Of a stretch of 64,000 bases of DNA, positions 37,695 to 46,614 are shown in pieces. This DNA comes from Polaribacter sp. IC066 (GTDB lineage: Bacteria; Bacteroidota; Bacteroidia; Flavobacteriales; Flavobacteriaceae): NCBI RefSeq assembly GCF_007997085.1, contig NZ_VORR01000009.1, positions 1 to 64,000 of the forward strand, given 5' to 3'. The translations under genes were made by a program, and so were the position numbers. The notes beneath the pieces are model-generated. The model saw only the letters and a list, made by a program, of their open reading frames with translations. It did no database searches and was not told the DNA's origin. Numbering within the stretch: the stretch's first letter is position 1; the number at the start of each line of letters is the position of its first letter.

Positions 37695-37988
37695 ATGACA
37701 AAATTTGGAGAATTAATTGGTGCAGACAAGCCTGTTTTAATTGACTTTTATGCAGATTGGGATGAGGTTGAAAGTAGCATTGATACCTTAAGAGATGTTG
37801 CTGCTGCTTTGGGTGAGAGTGCCAAAGTAATTAAGATTGATATTAAGAAAAACGAAACCTTGGCAGATGCTTTGCGTGTAAAAGGAAATCCTACGTTTAT
37901 GATTTATAAAAATGGTGAAATGAAATGGCGCCAGACAGGTTTTCAAGATGCCAATACCTTAATTGGTCTAGTGAAACAATACTTGTAG
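37695..37988 (+). CDS. Thioredoxin-fold protein lacking both active-site cysteines
   Basis: 97 aa with the thioredoxin fold signature: VLIDFYADW at 14-22, cis-proline region NPTFMIYKNG and a final helix. Where W-C-G-P-C should stand (22-26) the sequence reads W-D-E-V-E, and no cysteine occurs anywhere in the protein. It cannot do dithiol redox chemistry and is probably a binding or chaperone-type variant. The frame is intact, which argues against a pseudogene. No signal peptide. Confidence 0.85.
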   Translation: MTKFGELIGADKPVLIDFYADWDEVESSIDTLRDVAAALGESAKVIKIDIKKNETLADALRVKGNPTFMIYKNGEMKWRQTGFQDANTLIGLVKQYL

Positions 37989-38030
37989 CATTCTTTACAA
38001 GTTAGTTATATACAACCTAAAAAAAATAAT

Positions 38031-38060
38031 TTGTAACATTTTGAAATTCCTTGTATCTAA
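38031..38060 (+). promoter_or_regulatory. Candidate ECF-type promoter for the hydrolase-sigma-membrane operon
   Basis: TTGTAACA at 38031-38038 and a GTATCTAA-like element ending at 38060, about 16 bases apart, 23 bases before the first ATG. TGTAAC-type -35 elements followed by a GTC/ATCTA-like -10 are, from memory, frequent upstream of ECF sigma genes in Flavobacteria, so autoregulation by the sigma factor encoded in this operon is plausible. Confidence 0.45.
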
Positions 38061-38082
38061 ATGAAAACTAAAAGGAAACAAA

Positions 38083-39012
38083 ATGAAAAAAACACTATCA
38101 GTATTCGTATTTATAGTATCTACACTCGTAGTTAACTCTCAAACAATTTATTCAAAAGCATTTGGCAATCCAAATGATAAGCCGCTGCTCTACCTTCACG
38201 GTGGACCAGGATATAATGCTGTGGGTTTTGAAGCAACAACAGCTAAGGAACTTTCGGAAAATGGTTTTTATGTCATTTCTTATGACAGACGAGGTGAAGG
38301 AAGGTCGCCAGATAAAAATGCAAAATTCACTTTTAATGAAACTTTTGATGATATAAATTTAATTTACGACAAATTCAATTTAACATCAGCAACACTAATA
38401 GGACATAGTTTCGGTGGAGTAATTGCAACCTTATATTCAGAAAAACATCCAACTAAAACCAAAGCTATTATTCTTGTTTCTGCACCGCTGTCCATGCAAG
38501 AAACGCTTTCAACCATATTAAAATCATCAAAATCAATTTACATCAGCAATAAAGACTCCGTAAATCTTAACTATATAAACATGCTAGAGAAAATGGATAA
38601 AAATTCTATTGAGTTTAGTTCATACTGTTTTAGTCACGCTATGCAAAATGGATTTTATTATCCAAAAGAGCCAACAAAAGAAGCTGTAAATATATATTCA
38701 AAGTTTAAAACAGATAGTTTGCTTTTAAAATATAGCTCAAAAATGACTTATGAAGCACCAAGAGGGTTTTGGCAAAACGAAAAATATACAACGCTAGATT
38801 TAAATGAAAATCTAAAACGAGTAGTAAAGAATAGCACTCCTGTTTTCGGTTTATATGGTAAAGATGATGGTTTGTTTTCAGAAAGTCAAGTAAGAAATAT
38901 TGAAAATTTAATTGGGGAAAATAATTTGGAATATTTACACAACTGTTCTCATAACCTCTTTATAGACCAGCAAACCAAATTTATTAGCGCGTTAAAAAAA
39001 TGGACTGAATAA
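38083..39012 (+). CDS. Exported alpha/beta hydrolase (proline iminopeptidase-like)
   Basis: 309 aa with a signal peptide (about 1-19, ending VVNSQ). LHGGPGYNAVG (38-48) is the HGGPG oxyanion loop typical of proline iminopeptidase-type hydrolases, GHSFGG carries Ser109, an acid follows in GKDDGLF and the catalytic His in CSHNLF. It probably acts in the periplasm on a peptide, ester or lactone; the substrate is unknown. Its stop overlaps the ATG of the sigma factor by one base, so an exported enzyme is produced from the same message as a regulator. Confidence 0.82.
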   Translation: MKKTLSVFVFIVSTLVVNSQTIYSKAFGNPNDKPLLYLHGGPGYNAVGFEATTAKELSENGFYVISYDRRGEGRSPDKNAKFTFNETFDDINLIYDKFNLTSATLIGHSFGGVIATLYSEKHPTKTKAIILVSAPLSMQETLSTILKSSKSIYISNKDSVNLNYINMLEKMDKNSIEFSSYCFSHAMQNGFYYPKEPTKEAVNIYSKFKTDSLLLKYSSKMTYEAPRGFWQNEKYTTLDLNENLKRVVKNSTPVFGLYGKDDGLFSESQVRNIENLIGENNLEYLHNCSHNLFIDQQTKFISALKKWTE

Positions 39013-39485
39013 TGAATTTTGAAACTATTTATAAAACATATTGGCAAAAGGTTTTTAGGCTATGTATGGGGTATGCAAATGATACAGATGCCGCGAAAGA
39101 TTTAGCTCAAGAAACATTTATTAAAGTATGGAAACAATTACCCAAGTTTAGAAACGAATCTTCTATTGGAACTTGGATATTTAGAATTGCATCCAATACC
39201 TGTTTGCGTCAAATTCAAAAAGATAAGAAGATGCCTAAGTCTGAATTACCATTGGAGATTAAGGATGAAATTTTAGAAACAAACATAGAGAAGGATATAC
39301 AGTTTTTATATCACTGTATTTCAGAACTACAAGAAGTAGAACGAATCATCATCTCATTGGAACTAGAAGATATGAATCAAAAAGAAATAGCTGAAATTGT
39401 TGGTTTGTCTGAGGGTAACGTTCGAGTTAAGATTCACAGAATAAAAGAAAAATTAACACAAAAATTCAAGAAAAATGGAAACTAA
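39012..39485 (+). CDS. ECF-family RNA polymerase sigma factor
   Basis: 157 aa with region 2 (DLAQETFIKVWKQLPKFR, SSIGTWIFRIASN) and region 4 helix-turn-helix (MNQKEIAEIVGLSEGNVRVKIHRIKEKL). It directs RNA polymerase to a small regulon, probably including its own operon (see promoter at 38031). It overlaps the hydrolase by one base and the following membrane protein gene by eleven bases, so the three are translated together. Confidence 0.92.
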   Translation: MNFETIYKTYWQKVFRLCMGYANDTDAAKDLAQETFIKVWKQLPKFRNESSIGTWIFRIASNTCLRQIQKDKKMPKSELPLEIKDEILETNIEKDIQFLYHCISELQEVERIIISLELEDMNQKEIAEIVGLSEGNVRVKIHRIKEKLTQKFKKNGN

Positions 39486-40065
39486 TATAGATTTAAAAAA
39501 AATATGGAATACACAAAAGATAGAAACTCCAAATGTGGAAATTCTTTATACCAAAGCAAATAAACTAAAAAGTAGAAGCTTATTAAAGCTACTAGTGGTC
39601 AATATTTCACTTTTACTAACCATTATATTTATTGGCTTTATTTGGTATTATTATCAACCTGAATTAATAACTACTAAGATTGGTATCCTATTAACTATTT
39701 TAGCGATGCTTATTTTTTTACTACCTTTTAACAAACAGTTTTCTTTACTGACGAAGAATAAGACAGAACCCAATAGTAAGGAATGCCTTCAACAACTTAT
39801 AAAGTTAAAAGAAATACAAGTATATCAACAAACTACAATGTTAAGTGTCTATTTCATACTTCTTTCTTTAGGAATTGGGCTATATATGTTTGAATATGTT
39901 TCTAAAATGACAATTACTTGGGGAATAATCACCTATGCAATCACCATATTTTGGTTTGCGATAAATTGGTTTTATTTAAGACCTAAAGCAATTACGAAAC
40001 AGAACGCAAAGCTTAATACGTTATTAGTTGAATTTGAGAAATTAAATAACCAAATGATTGACTAA
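39475..40065 (+). CDS. Four-helix membrane protein, candidate anti-sigma partner
   Basis: 196 aa: a cytoplasmic N-terminal segment of about 35 residues (DLKKIWNTQKIETPN), two membrane helices (36-90), a cytoplasmic loop and two more helices (about 115-170). No conserved zinc-binding anti-sigma motif is visible. The position immediately after an ECF sigma factor with an overlapping start is the usual place for an anti-sigma factor, and the short cytosolic N-terminus could bind sigma. This assignment rests on context only. Confidence 0.6.
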   Translation: METNIDLKKIWNTQKIETPNVEILYTKANKLKSRSLLKLLVVNISLLLTIIFIGFIWYYYQPELITTKIGILLTILAMLIFLLPFNKQFSLLTKNKTEPNSKECLQQLIKLKEIQVYQQTTMLSVYFILLSLGIGLYMFEYVSKMTITWGIITYAITIFWFAINWFYLRPKAITKQNAKLNTLLVEFEKLNNQMID

Positions 40066-40470
40066 AAGGCATCATATAGCGCTGTGTATAAAAAATAGCG
40101 GTCTAAGTGCTGAAGTGAAAATGAATTTTATAAATTTAAAATTTGTTTTTAACTGAAAAGTTAGCACCATAAAATGCGTTATTTTTCATTTAATAAACCC
40201 TGTATTTTTGCTAATCTTCACAAAAGCCAAAAAAGTTGCTTGTTGTTTCTAATTCTTTAAAGTATTTAAGCAAGGCTAAATTTGTTTGTGAATCTTTTTT
40301 TTTGTCACTTCGATGGTTTTACTTCAGGATGTTGTTCATTTCAAAATAGATTTATAATGGAGTTAAGAAACAATTTAAAAAGGCTTCAATACCTGTAGAA
40401 AGGGATTTTTATTTTAAACTATTTTTTAAGCTTTTATGAGCGCTACTTTTCTAGTATTTGTAAGCAAAGA
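40066..40470. other. Gene-free AT-rich stretch
   Basis: About 400 bases between the membrane protein gene and the terminator hairpin. No ORF, RNA gene or repeat is seen apart from short A/T-rich direct words. Confidence 0.5.
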
Positions 40471-40522
40471 AAAACGTCAAATATAATTTCGAGAAAATTC
40501 TCATCATTATATTTGACGTTTT
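40471..40522. terminator. Bidirectional terminator with perfect 17-bp arms
   Basis: Arms AAAACGTCAAATATAAT (40471-40487) and their exact complement (40506-40522), with an inner GAGAA/TTCTC pair. It lies between the convergent sigma-factor operon and the DUF2723 gene, 19 bases after the latter's stop on the minus strand, and is flanked by A and T runs on both sides. Confidence 0.8.
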
Positions 40523-40540
40523 AATATTTGCAGTTGTACT

Positions 40541-43500
40541 TTATTTTTTCAAGAGATCTAATTCTGTAGGATCTATTTCCTCTTCTTGAGGAATAATATG
40601 TTGAAATAAATTTAAAGTTTCATTAAATTCATTTTCTAGTTCTCTAACAAAAGTTTCATCAAGGTCATACTGTCTTACCTGATCTAAAATACCTCGGTAT
40701 AAATATCTAAAGGTCATATCGAATTCTTCAAAAACAAGATCAAACTCATCCGCAGGAAACGTACTGAACCAAACTAGTTTCTCTTTAAATAAACGTATTA
40801 GATCTTCAGCAGTTGCCCTCGCTTTGCCTTGCTCGCCAAGTTGGTAATACATTTCTGGGTATTCCATAGACAGGCTGTAATGATCAAAATCTTCAATAGC
40901 TAATTTGTCTAGAGATAAATCTAGTACTTCAATGGCTTTTAAGGTGTCTCCTTCTTCTGCAAAAGCATTAGATAAACGCATTAGACTATTTCGTAAAGAA
41001 ATTGAATTCCGTTTGGTTTGTTCATCTAAATAAATTTTACCATCATTAATATTTCTCCAATCCCACTTTTTAACATTTTTATACATTTTCTCTGGATCAA
41101 TTCTGCCTAAATCGAACAAGCTTAACTCACGTTGTAGTTGACCGTTTTTATCATAAATTTTAGTGGGTGTTTTAATAGGTACCAGTTTAAAAGCAACACC
41201 ATCTAATTGTAAATAATCTTTCAACCAAATATATTCGCTGTCAGCATTAGAGCCACCTGTAAAGTATATAGGACGTTTCCATTCAAAATTATTTAATATA
41301 TCTAACATTAAAATAGTGTTTTTACCAAGCGCTCTATCTATGGTAATATCTATATAAGGCACAATTTTATCTGCATCTTTTTGCGCTACAATTCCGTATT
41401 TTAAAACATTTTCTTTGTTTACAGGAATTCTAATTTTGTTGGTAGGTAATATTTTTTCTGGATTCCCGTCATCATCTAAATCGTAAAAAGTACGTTTGCT
41501 ATCACTTCGGATCCATTTCATAAAATTATCTAAATCAAGAACAGAATCTTTTAATTGAGGAAATAATTCTTGAAAATAATAGGCAACATCTAAAGTGCCG
41601 TATTTGTATTCTTCATGTGTTAGTTGAGACGGAATAGGAGCAGCTTCATAGGTTGCACGCTTCATTTGATCGATGTACCAATCTGTCTGAAAAAGACTTG
41701 TATTTATCAGTTTAATATCCGTTCTAATACCTTCTACTTCTTGCATATACCAAAGTGGAAACGTGTCATTATCGCCAATCGTAAACATAATTGCATTTTG
41801 GTCGCAGCTTTCTAGATATGCTTGTGCGTTTAAACGAGTTGTATATCTGTTAGATCTGTCATGATCGTCCCAGTTTTCAAAGGCCATTAAAGAGGGCACT
41901 GCCACTAAACAAGTTAATGTAATTATAACGGCTATTTTTTTTCTAGATCCTAAATGTTTTAAATATTCGTAAAGTGCAAGAACGCCAAAACCAACCCAAA
42001 TAGCAAATATGTAGAAACTACCCACAACAGCATAATCACGCTCTCTTGGTTCAAAAGGTTTTGGGTTTGTATAGAAAATGATGGCAAAGCCAGTGAACGC
42101 AAAAAACAGGAATAAGGTAAAGAAGTTTTTCTTATCCCATTTTATCTGAAAGAATAGTCCTATTAATCCTAATAGTAAAGGAAGAAAATAATAAGTGTTT
42201 CGTCCTTTATTGAGCAATACTTGCCAAGGTAATTTGTCTTGAGAGCCTAATCTTGCCTCATCAACAACATCAATACCACTTAACCAATTGCCATTAAAAA
42301 TATCTAAATTCCCTTGAATATCGTTCTGACGGCCAACAAAATTCCACATAAAATAACGCCCATACATGTACCCAAACTGATAGCTCATCATAAACTTGAT
42401 GTTCTCTGCAAAAGTTGGTCTACGTTTGCTATTTGCCGGAATACCAGCAATAGATTTGTACATTTTTTCTGAAGCAGGATTTACCATTCTTGGTATAAAG
42501 CCTTTATGTTTGTCAGACCAATTTGGCAAAACATCTTTGTAAGTATTTACAATTACATATTTACCATCTATCTGTTCATATTTGGGTTTATCATCTTTAG
42601 TAGGGTTTTTTGCATCTTGCTCTCTACTGTGGGTGTTAGAATAATAGGTGTCATAAAAAACATTGGCATCGCCATACTGTTCTCGTTCATAATACGCTAA
42701 TAATTCTCGTGCACTAGAGGGGTTGTTTTCGTTAATAGTGGTATTTGCATTGGCTCTTATGGGCAACATCATCCAAGAAGAAAAGCCAATCATTATAAAT
42801 AATAGCGAAAGAATTAATGTATTTGCCGTTAAGTTTTTCTTTTTTCTTGTGTAATTTAATCCAAAATAGAACAATACAACTAAAATAATAGCAGCAATAA
42901 TACTCCCAGAATTATAAGGCAATCCAATAGAGTTGATAAAAAATAACTCAGAAGCACTAAAGAATTTTAAGGTAAACGGGAATATAAATTTAAAGACTAA
43001 GATTAAGACAAATACAGAAATTACAGTCGCAATTGCTGTTGTTTTTATATTGATGTTTTTATAGGTTTTAAAGAAATACAGCATTACAATGGCAGGAATC
43101 ACCAATAAAGATAAAATGTGAACGCCAAAAGACAAGCCAACGACAAAACTGATTAAAACTAACCATTTGTTGCCTCTTGCTGTATAAATTTCGTTTTCCC
43201 ATCGTAAACCTAGCCAAAATAATAAAGCCATTAAGAAAGAAGACATGGCGTACACTTCTCCTTCTACAGCACTAAACCAAAAACTATCAGAAAAAGTATA
43301 GGTTAATGCACCTACCAAACTACTCCCTAAAACGGCAATACGTTTTCCTTTAGAGATGTTTCCTGTTTTTGCAGACAGTTTGATGGCCAAGTTACTAATA
43401 GTCCAAAACATAAAAAGAATGGTAAATGCGCTTGCTAAGGCAGACATAAAGTTCACCATTTTCGCAATTTCACTAATGTCTGTAGAAAACATGGCAAAAA

Positions 43501-43693
43501 ATGCGCCTAACATTTGAAAGAGAGGTGCTCCTGGCGGATGCCCAACTTCTAGTTTTACGGATGTTGCTATGTATTCGCCTACATCCCAAGAACTAACCGT
43601 TGGTTCGAGTGTTAATGTATAGGTAATTAGGGCTATTACAAATGTCATCCATCCTAAAATGATGTTCCATTTTTTAAAGTTTCCTGCTGTCAT
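40541..43693 (-). CDS. DUF2723 family multi-pass membrane protein
   Basis: 1050 aa. An N-terminal membrane domain of 12 or more helices carries the family's opening LEPTVSSWDVGEYIATS...GHPPGAPLF block, with the conserved acidic residue early in the first loop as in glycosyltransferase-C-like proteins. A long soluble C-terminal part holds the FTIGDNDTFPLWYMQEVEG motif and ends in helical repeats. DUF2723 (PF11028) proteins are conserved in Bacteroidota and related to TMEM260, a protein O-mannosyltransferase. A role in protein or surface glycosylation is inferred. It is monocistronic. Confidence 0.88.
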   Translation of the reverse strand: MTAGNFKKWNIILGWMTFVIALITYTLTLEPTVSSWDVGEYIATSVKLEVGHPPGAPLFQMLGAFFAMFSTDISEIAKMVNFMSALASAFTILFMFWTISNLAIKLSAKTGNISKGKRIAVLGSSLVGALTYTFSDSFWFSAVEGEVYAMSSFLMALLFWLGLRWENEIYTARGNKWLVLISFVVGLSFGVHILSLLVIPAIVMLYFFKTYKNINIKTTAIATVISVFVLILVFKFIFPFTLKFFSASELFFINSIGLPYNSGSIIAAIILVVLFYFGLNYTRKKKNLTANTLILSLLFIMIGFSSWMMLPIRANANTTINENNPSSARELLAYYEREQYGDANVFYDTYYSNTHSREQDAKNPTKDDKPKYEQIDGKYVIVNTYKDVLPNWSDKHKGFIPRMVNPASEKMYKSIAGIPANSKRRPTFAENIKFMMSYQFGYMYGRYFMWNFVGRQNDIQGNLDIFNGNWLSGIDVVDEARLGSQDKLPWQVLLNKGRNTYYFLPLLLGLIGLFFQIKWDKKNFFTLFLFFAFTGFAIIFYTNPKPFEPRERDYAVVGSFYIFAIWVGFGVLALYEYLKHLGSRKKIAVIITLTCLVAVPSLMAFENWDDHDRSNRYTTRLNAQAYLESCDQNAIMFTIGDNDTFPLWYMQEVEGIRTDIKLINTSLFQTDWYIDQMKRATYEAAPIPSQLTHEEYKYGTLDVAYYFQELFPQLKDSVLDLDNFMKWIRSDSKRTFYDLDDDGNPEKILPTNKIRIPVNKENVLKYGIVAQKDADKIVPYIDITIDRALGKNTILMLDILNNFEWKRPIYFTGGSNADSEYIWLKDYLQLDGVAFKLVPIKTPTKIYDKNGQLQRELSLFDLGRIDPEKMYKNVKKWDWRNINDGKIYLDEQTKRNSISLRNSLMRLSNAFAEEGDTLKAIEVLDLSLDKLAIEDFDHYSLSMEYPEMYYQLGEQGKARATAEDLIRLFKEKLVWFSTFPADEFDLVFEEFDMTFRYLYRGILDQVRQYDLDETFVRELENEFNETLNLFQHIIPQEEEIDPTELDLLKK

Positions 43694-43816
43694 AAGTTCC
43701 TTAATAATCTGTGGGCGAATTTACTAATAAATATGAATAAAAGTAAGCTCTTGGTTTTTTTCTGACGAAAGAATACCTCACAAAACTTTGTTAAAGATAA
43801 AAATTGTAAAAAAATG

Positions 43817-43847
43817 TTTGTGAATATAAAAGAATGCACTAAATTTG
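43817..43847 (+). promoter_or_regulatory. Bacteroidota housekeeping promoter of tRNA-Gln
   Basis: TTTG at 43817-43820, exactly 19 bases, then TAAATTTG at 43840-43847: a full match to the TTTG-N19-TAnnTTTG consensus. The tRNA begins 18 bases after the -7 element. Confidence 0.85.
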
Positions 43848-43864
43848 CACCCGCAGAAACACAG

Positions 43865-43936
43865 TGGCCTATGGTGTAATTGGTAACACACCGGTTTTTG
43901 GTACCGACATTCAAGGTTCGAGTCCTTGTAGGCCAA
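43865..43936 (+). tRNA. tRNA-Gln (anticodon TTG)
   Basis: Acceptor stem TGGCCTA (43865-43871) pairs exactly with TAGGCCA (43929-43935), with discriminator A at 43936. The D arm is GGTGTAATTGGTAACAC, the anticodon stem-loop CCGGTTTTTGGTACCG-like with anticodon TTG, and the T arm contains GGTTCGAGTCC. CCA is not encoded. It is followed by a strong terminator. Confidence 0.93.
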
Positions 43937-43940
43937 CTTT

Positions 43941-43980
43941 AAAAGCTTATAATCATTTGATTATAAGCTTTTTGCTTTTT
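43941..43980 (+). terminator. Terminator of tRNA-Gln
   Basis: Perfect 14-bp stem: AAAAGCTTATAATC (43941-43954), loop ATTT, GATTATAAGCTTTT (43959-43972), then TTTGCTTTTT-like T-rich tail. Confidence 0.85.
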
Positions 43981-44716
43981 AAGTCTTTTTTTGATGCGGT
44001 AATTGTGTTTATTTCTTTTCGTTTTCATCTTTTATAAAAAAGTTCTCTTATTTCGCTTAAAGTTGCTTTTTAGTGCGTTTAAATTGGATTTAATTAAAAA
44101 ATCATTATTTATGGAATAGTGTTCAAAATACAATTTTAGGCACAAAAAAACATAGATAAATTATTGATTATTAGTTTTTTATTGCTGTTTAAGTATTGGG
44201 CTAGATCGGTTTGGCTGTAATTCGCTTTTAAAAACAACGCTTTTAAGATTTGTTTAAAATGATAGCCGGCATAAATTTAACAAGGAGTTCGAGTATTTGT
44301 TTAGACATAAATGCAGTGAGTAAAAAGTTTTCTGAATGCTCCTAATTCTTTTTAAACAGAGATACTCCAAAAAATAGATTGATTGTCTAAAAAGCCAACT
44401 ACTTTATTTCGAAACTAGTTTAGTTTTTTTAAAATTACGAAATTTTGGATATTTTTAGTCGGTACGATTGGTGCTGAAAATAATTTCTTTTGAAGAATCA
44501 GAAAGAACTATTTTTTTATTGCAGTATCCCCTAATTTATGGAAGTGGCTTTCTGTTTTCATTGCGTTCTTCATCCTAAAACGCTCAATGCAAACTATGGG
44601 TCATTCAGTTTTATTTAAAACCGGAAGAGTTTTAGCAAATTCAATTTTTTTAAGAGGAGAAATCCTAAAACAGGTTTCTCCTCATTTTTTATGTATAGCA
44701 TTTAAGAAAGCTGAAA
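43981..44716. other. 736-base gene-free stretch between tRNA-Gln and thrC
   Basis: No gene is visible. A minus-strand fragment at about 44150-44290 can be read as a helix-turn-helix-like piece (FKQILKALFLKA...QTDLAQYL), too short and start-less to call. An imperfect hairpin with arms GAGGAGAAA (44654-44662) and TTTCTCCTC (44675-44683) lies 34 bases after the thrC stop. Its T-run is on the plus-strand side, so its role as the thrC terminator is unclear. Confidence 0.5.
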
Positions 44717-46000
44717 CTACTTCATCAAAAATGCTTTTAAATCTTCGTAAGAACTTGCCTTAATAGCAACTTTCTTGTTATTGATAACTTTCTGAATTTG
44801 TTCAGGAATTGCAACTTTTACAGGCAACGTACTTTCAACAACATCTAAAAACTTTACAGGATGTGCAGTTTCTAAAAACACGCCAAATTCGTTTTCTTGT
44901 AAACCATATTTTTTTAAACCTAAATAACCAACGGCGCCATGCGGTTCTGCAACATAACCAGACGAATCGTATATTTCCTTCATGGTTTCTCGAGTTTCAT
45001 CATCCGTAAAACTATACGAAGAAAAAGATCTTTTTAAAGCTTCTAAATCATTGTTAAATAATTGTTGAATTCTGATAAAATTACTAGGGTTTCCAACATC
45101 CATCGCATTAGAAATAGTTGCTTTTGATGGTTTTGGTTTGTAAATACCATCAATTAAATAATTAGGAACTGTATCATTTACATTCGTAGAAGCTACAAAA
45201 TGTTTAATTGGTAAGCCTAATTTTTGCGCCATCATTCCGGCACAAATATTACCAAAATTACCACTAGGAACAGAAAACACCAATTCTTTATTTAGTGACT
45301 TTAATTCTTTATAGGCAAAGAAAAAATAGAACATTTGTGGCAACCAACGAGCAACATTTATAGAATTCGCAGAGGTTAAAGTTTTGGTAATTTCTTCATC
45401 TAAAAAAGCAGTTTTCACCATTTCTTGGCAATCATCAAAAACCCCATCAACTTCCAAAGCCGTAATATTTTGCCCTAAAGTGGTGAGTTGTTTTTCTTGT
45501 ACATCGCTTACTTTTCCTGACGGATATAAAATAACCACATTTACGCCTTTTGCACCTAAAAAACCATTGGCAACTGCGCCACCAGTATCGCCAGAGGTTG
45601 CTACTAAAACCGTAATTTCTTTCTCATTATCTCGATTAAAATATTCCAAACATTTCGCCATGAATTTAGCGCCAACATCTTTAAAAGCCATGGTAGGGCC
45701 ATGAAATAATTCTAAAGAAGCAATGTTAGCATCAACCTGTACCAAAGGAAAATCAAAACAAACTGTTTCTGCAATAATTTCTTTTAGTTTAGCTGTCGGA
45801 ATTTCATCACCTACAAACTGCTTAATTGCTTTGTAAGCAATTTCATGATTTGAATAATCAGCAATATTTTCAATAAACTCTTTTGAAAGTGGTGTAATTT
45901 TTTCTGGAAAATAGATTCCTCTATCTTTCGCAAGCCCTTGAATAACAGCGTTTTTAAAAGTTGTATTTGGTGATTTATGGTGTAAACTGTAGTAGTTCAT
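44717..46000 (-). CDS. thrC: Threonine synthase
   Basis: 427 aa, PLP enzyme. The N-terminal YYSLHHKSPNTTFKNAV start and FHGPTMAFKDVGAKF (PLP lysine in FKD) are diagnostic, and SGDTGGAVANGF and SVPSGNFGNICAG bind the cofactor phosphate. It converts O-phosphohomoserine to threonine. It is the last gene of thrA-thrB-thrC but is separated from thrB by 538 bases filled with tandem copies of the thrB tail, which may affect read-through. Confidence 0.95.
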   Translation of the reverse strand: MNYYSLHHKSPNTTFKNAVIQGLAKDRGIYFPEKITPLSKEFIENIADYSNHEIAYKAIKQFVGDEIPTAKLKEIIAETVCFDFPLVQVDANIASLELFHGPTMAFKDVGAKFMAKCLEYFNRDNEKEITVLVATSGDTGGAVANGFLGAKGVNVVILYPSGKVSDVQEKQLTTLGQNITALEVDGVFDDCQEMVKTAFLDEEITKTLTSANSINVARWLPQMFYFFFAYKELKSLNKELVFSVPSGNFGNICAGMMAQKLGLPIKHFVASTNVNDTVPNYLIDGIYKPKPSKATISNAMDVGNPSNFIRIQQLFNNDLEALKRSFSSYSFTDDETRETMKEIYDSSGYVAEPHGAVGYLGLKKYGLQENEFGVFLETAHPVKFLDVVESTLPVKVAIPEQIQKVINNKKVAIKASSYEDLKAFLMK

Positions 46001-46100
46001 TGTTTTAAATTTTGCTCTATGCTTTAGGCTGTATGCTTTAAGCGTGAGTATTAATGGTTTTGCATAAAGCCTATAGCTTAAGGCTTAAAGCAATTATAAT
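46001..46100. repeat. Short self-complementary repeats upstream of thrC
   Basis: Words such as TATGCTTTAGGCTGTATGCTTTAAGC (spanning 46018-46042, given here in part) and GCATAAAGCCTATAGC with GCTTAAGGCTTAAAGC (46064-46091) form overlapping inverted and direct repeats. They can fold into a hairpin just before thrC. Such GCTTTA/TAAAGC repeats are common intergenic spacers in Flavobacteria (from memory). Confidence 0.45.
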
Positions 46101-46614
46101 ATTTTCATTCCTTTAGAATTCACTTTCGAAATAAACATTTCAAATTTAATTCTGGTATTGTTACTAGAACTTACAAAGACGCTGTCACATCGAGTGAATT
46201 TGATTTTTTCAATCAAATTTGTATCGAGATGTTTTTTATGTACGTTCAATAATTTTCATTCCTTTAGAATTCACTTTCGAAATAAACATTTCAAATTTAA
46301 TTTTGGTATTATTACTAGAACTTACAAAGACGCTGTCACATCGAGTGAATTTGATTTTTTCAATCAAATTTGTATCGAGATGTTTTTTATGTACGTTCAA
46401 TAATTTTCATTCCTTTAGAATTCACTTTCGAAATAAACATTTCAAATTTAATTCTGGTATTATTACTAGAACTTACAAAGACGGCTGTCACATCGAGTGA
46501 ATTTGATTTTTTCAATCAAATTTGTATCGAGATGTTTTTTATGTACGTTCAATAATTTTCATTCCTTTAGAATTTACTTTCGAAATAAACATTTCAAACT
46601 TAATTCCGGTATTT
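46101..46614 (-). repeat. Three tandem 151-bp copies of the thrB tail plus 3' flank
   Basis: Units 46101-46251, 46252-46402 and 46403-46554 (151, 151, 152 bases) are nearly identical. A further 60 bases of homology (46555-46614) lie inside thrB itself. Each unit contains, on the minus strand, the last codons of thrB (KFEMFISKVNSKGMKIIERT and the stop in the inner copies) plus about 90 bases of 3' flank with an AATTTGATT/AATCAAATT hairpin. Differences between units are single bases, including one inserted C/G in the third. Apparent plus-strand ORFs here are by-products. Confidence 0.92.

Noticed and set aside
43690..43914. 74-aa minus-strand ORF next to the DUF2723 gene
   Set aside because: It runs antisense through the tRNA-Gln gene and its promoter.
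44150..44290. Helix-turn-helix-like fragment, or a possible decayed thrC tail copy, on the minus strand
   Set aside because: Only about 46 codons, no start, and similarity to either a regulator or the thrC end (LKAFLMK versus LKALFLK) is too short to trust.
46101..46554. CRISPR array or phase-variation repeat
   Set aside because: Units are contiguous 151-bp copies without spacers and are derived from the thrB tail; no cas gene is nearby.
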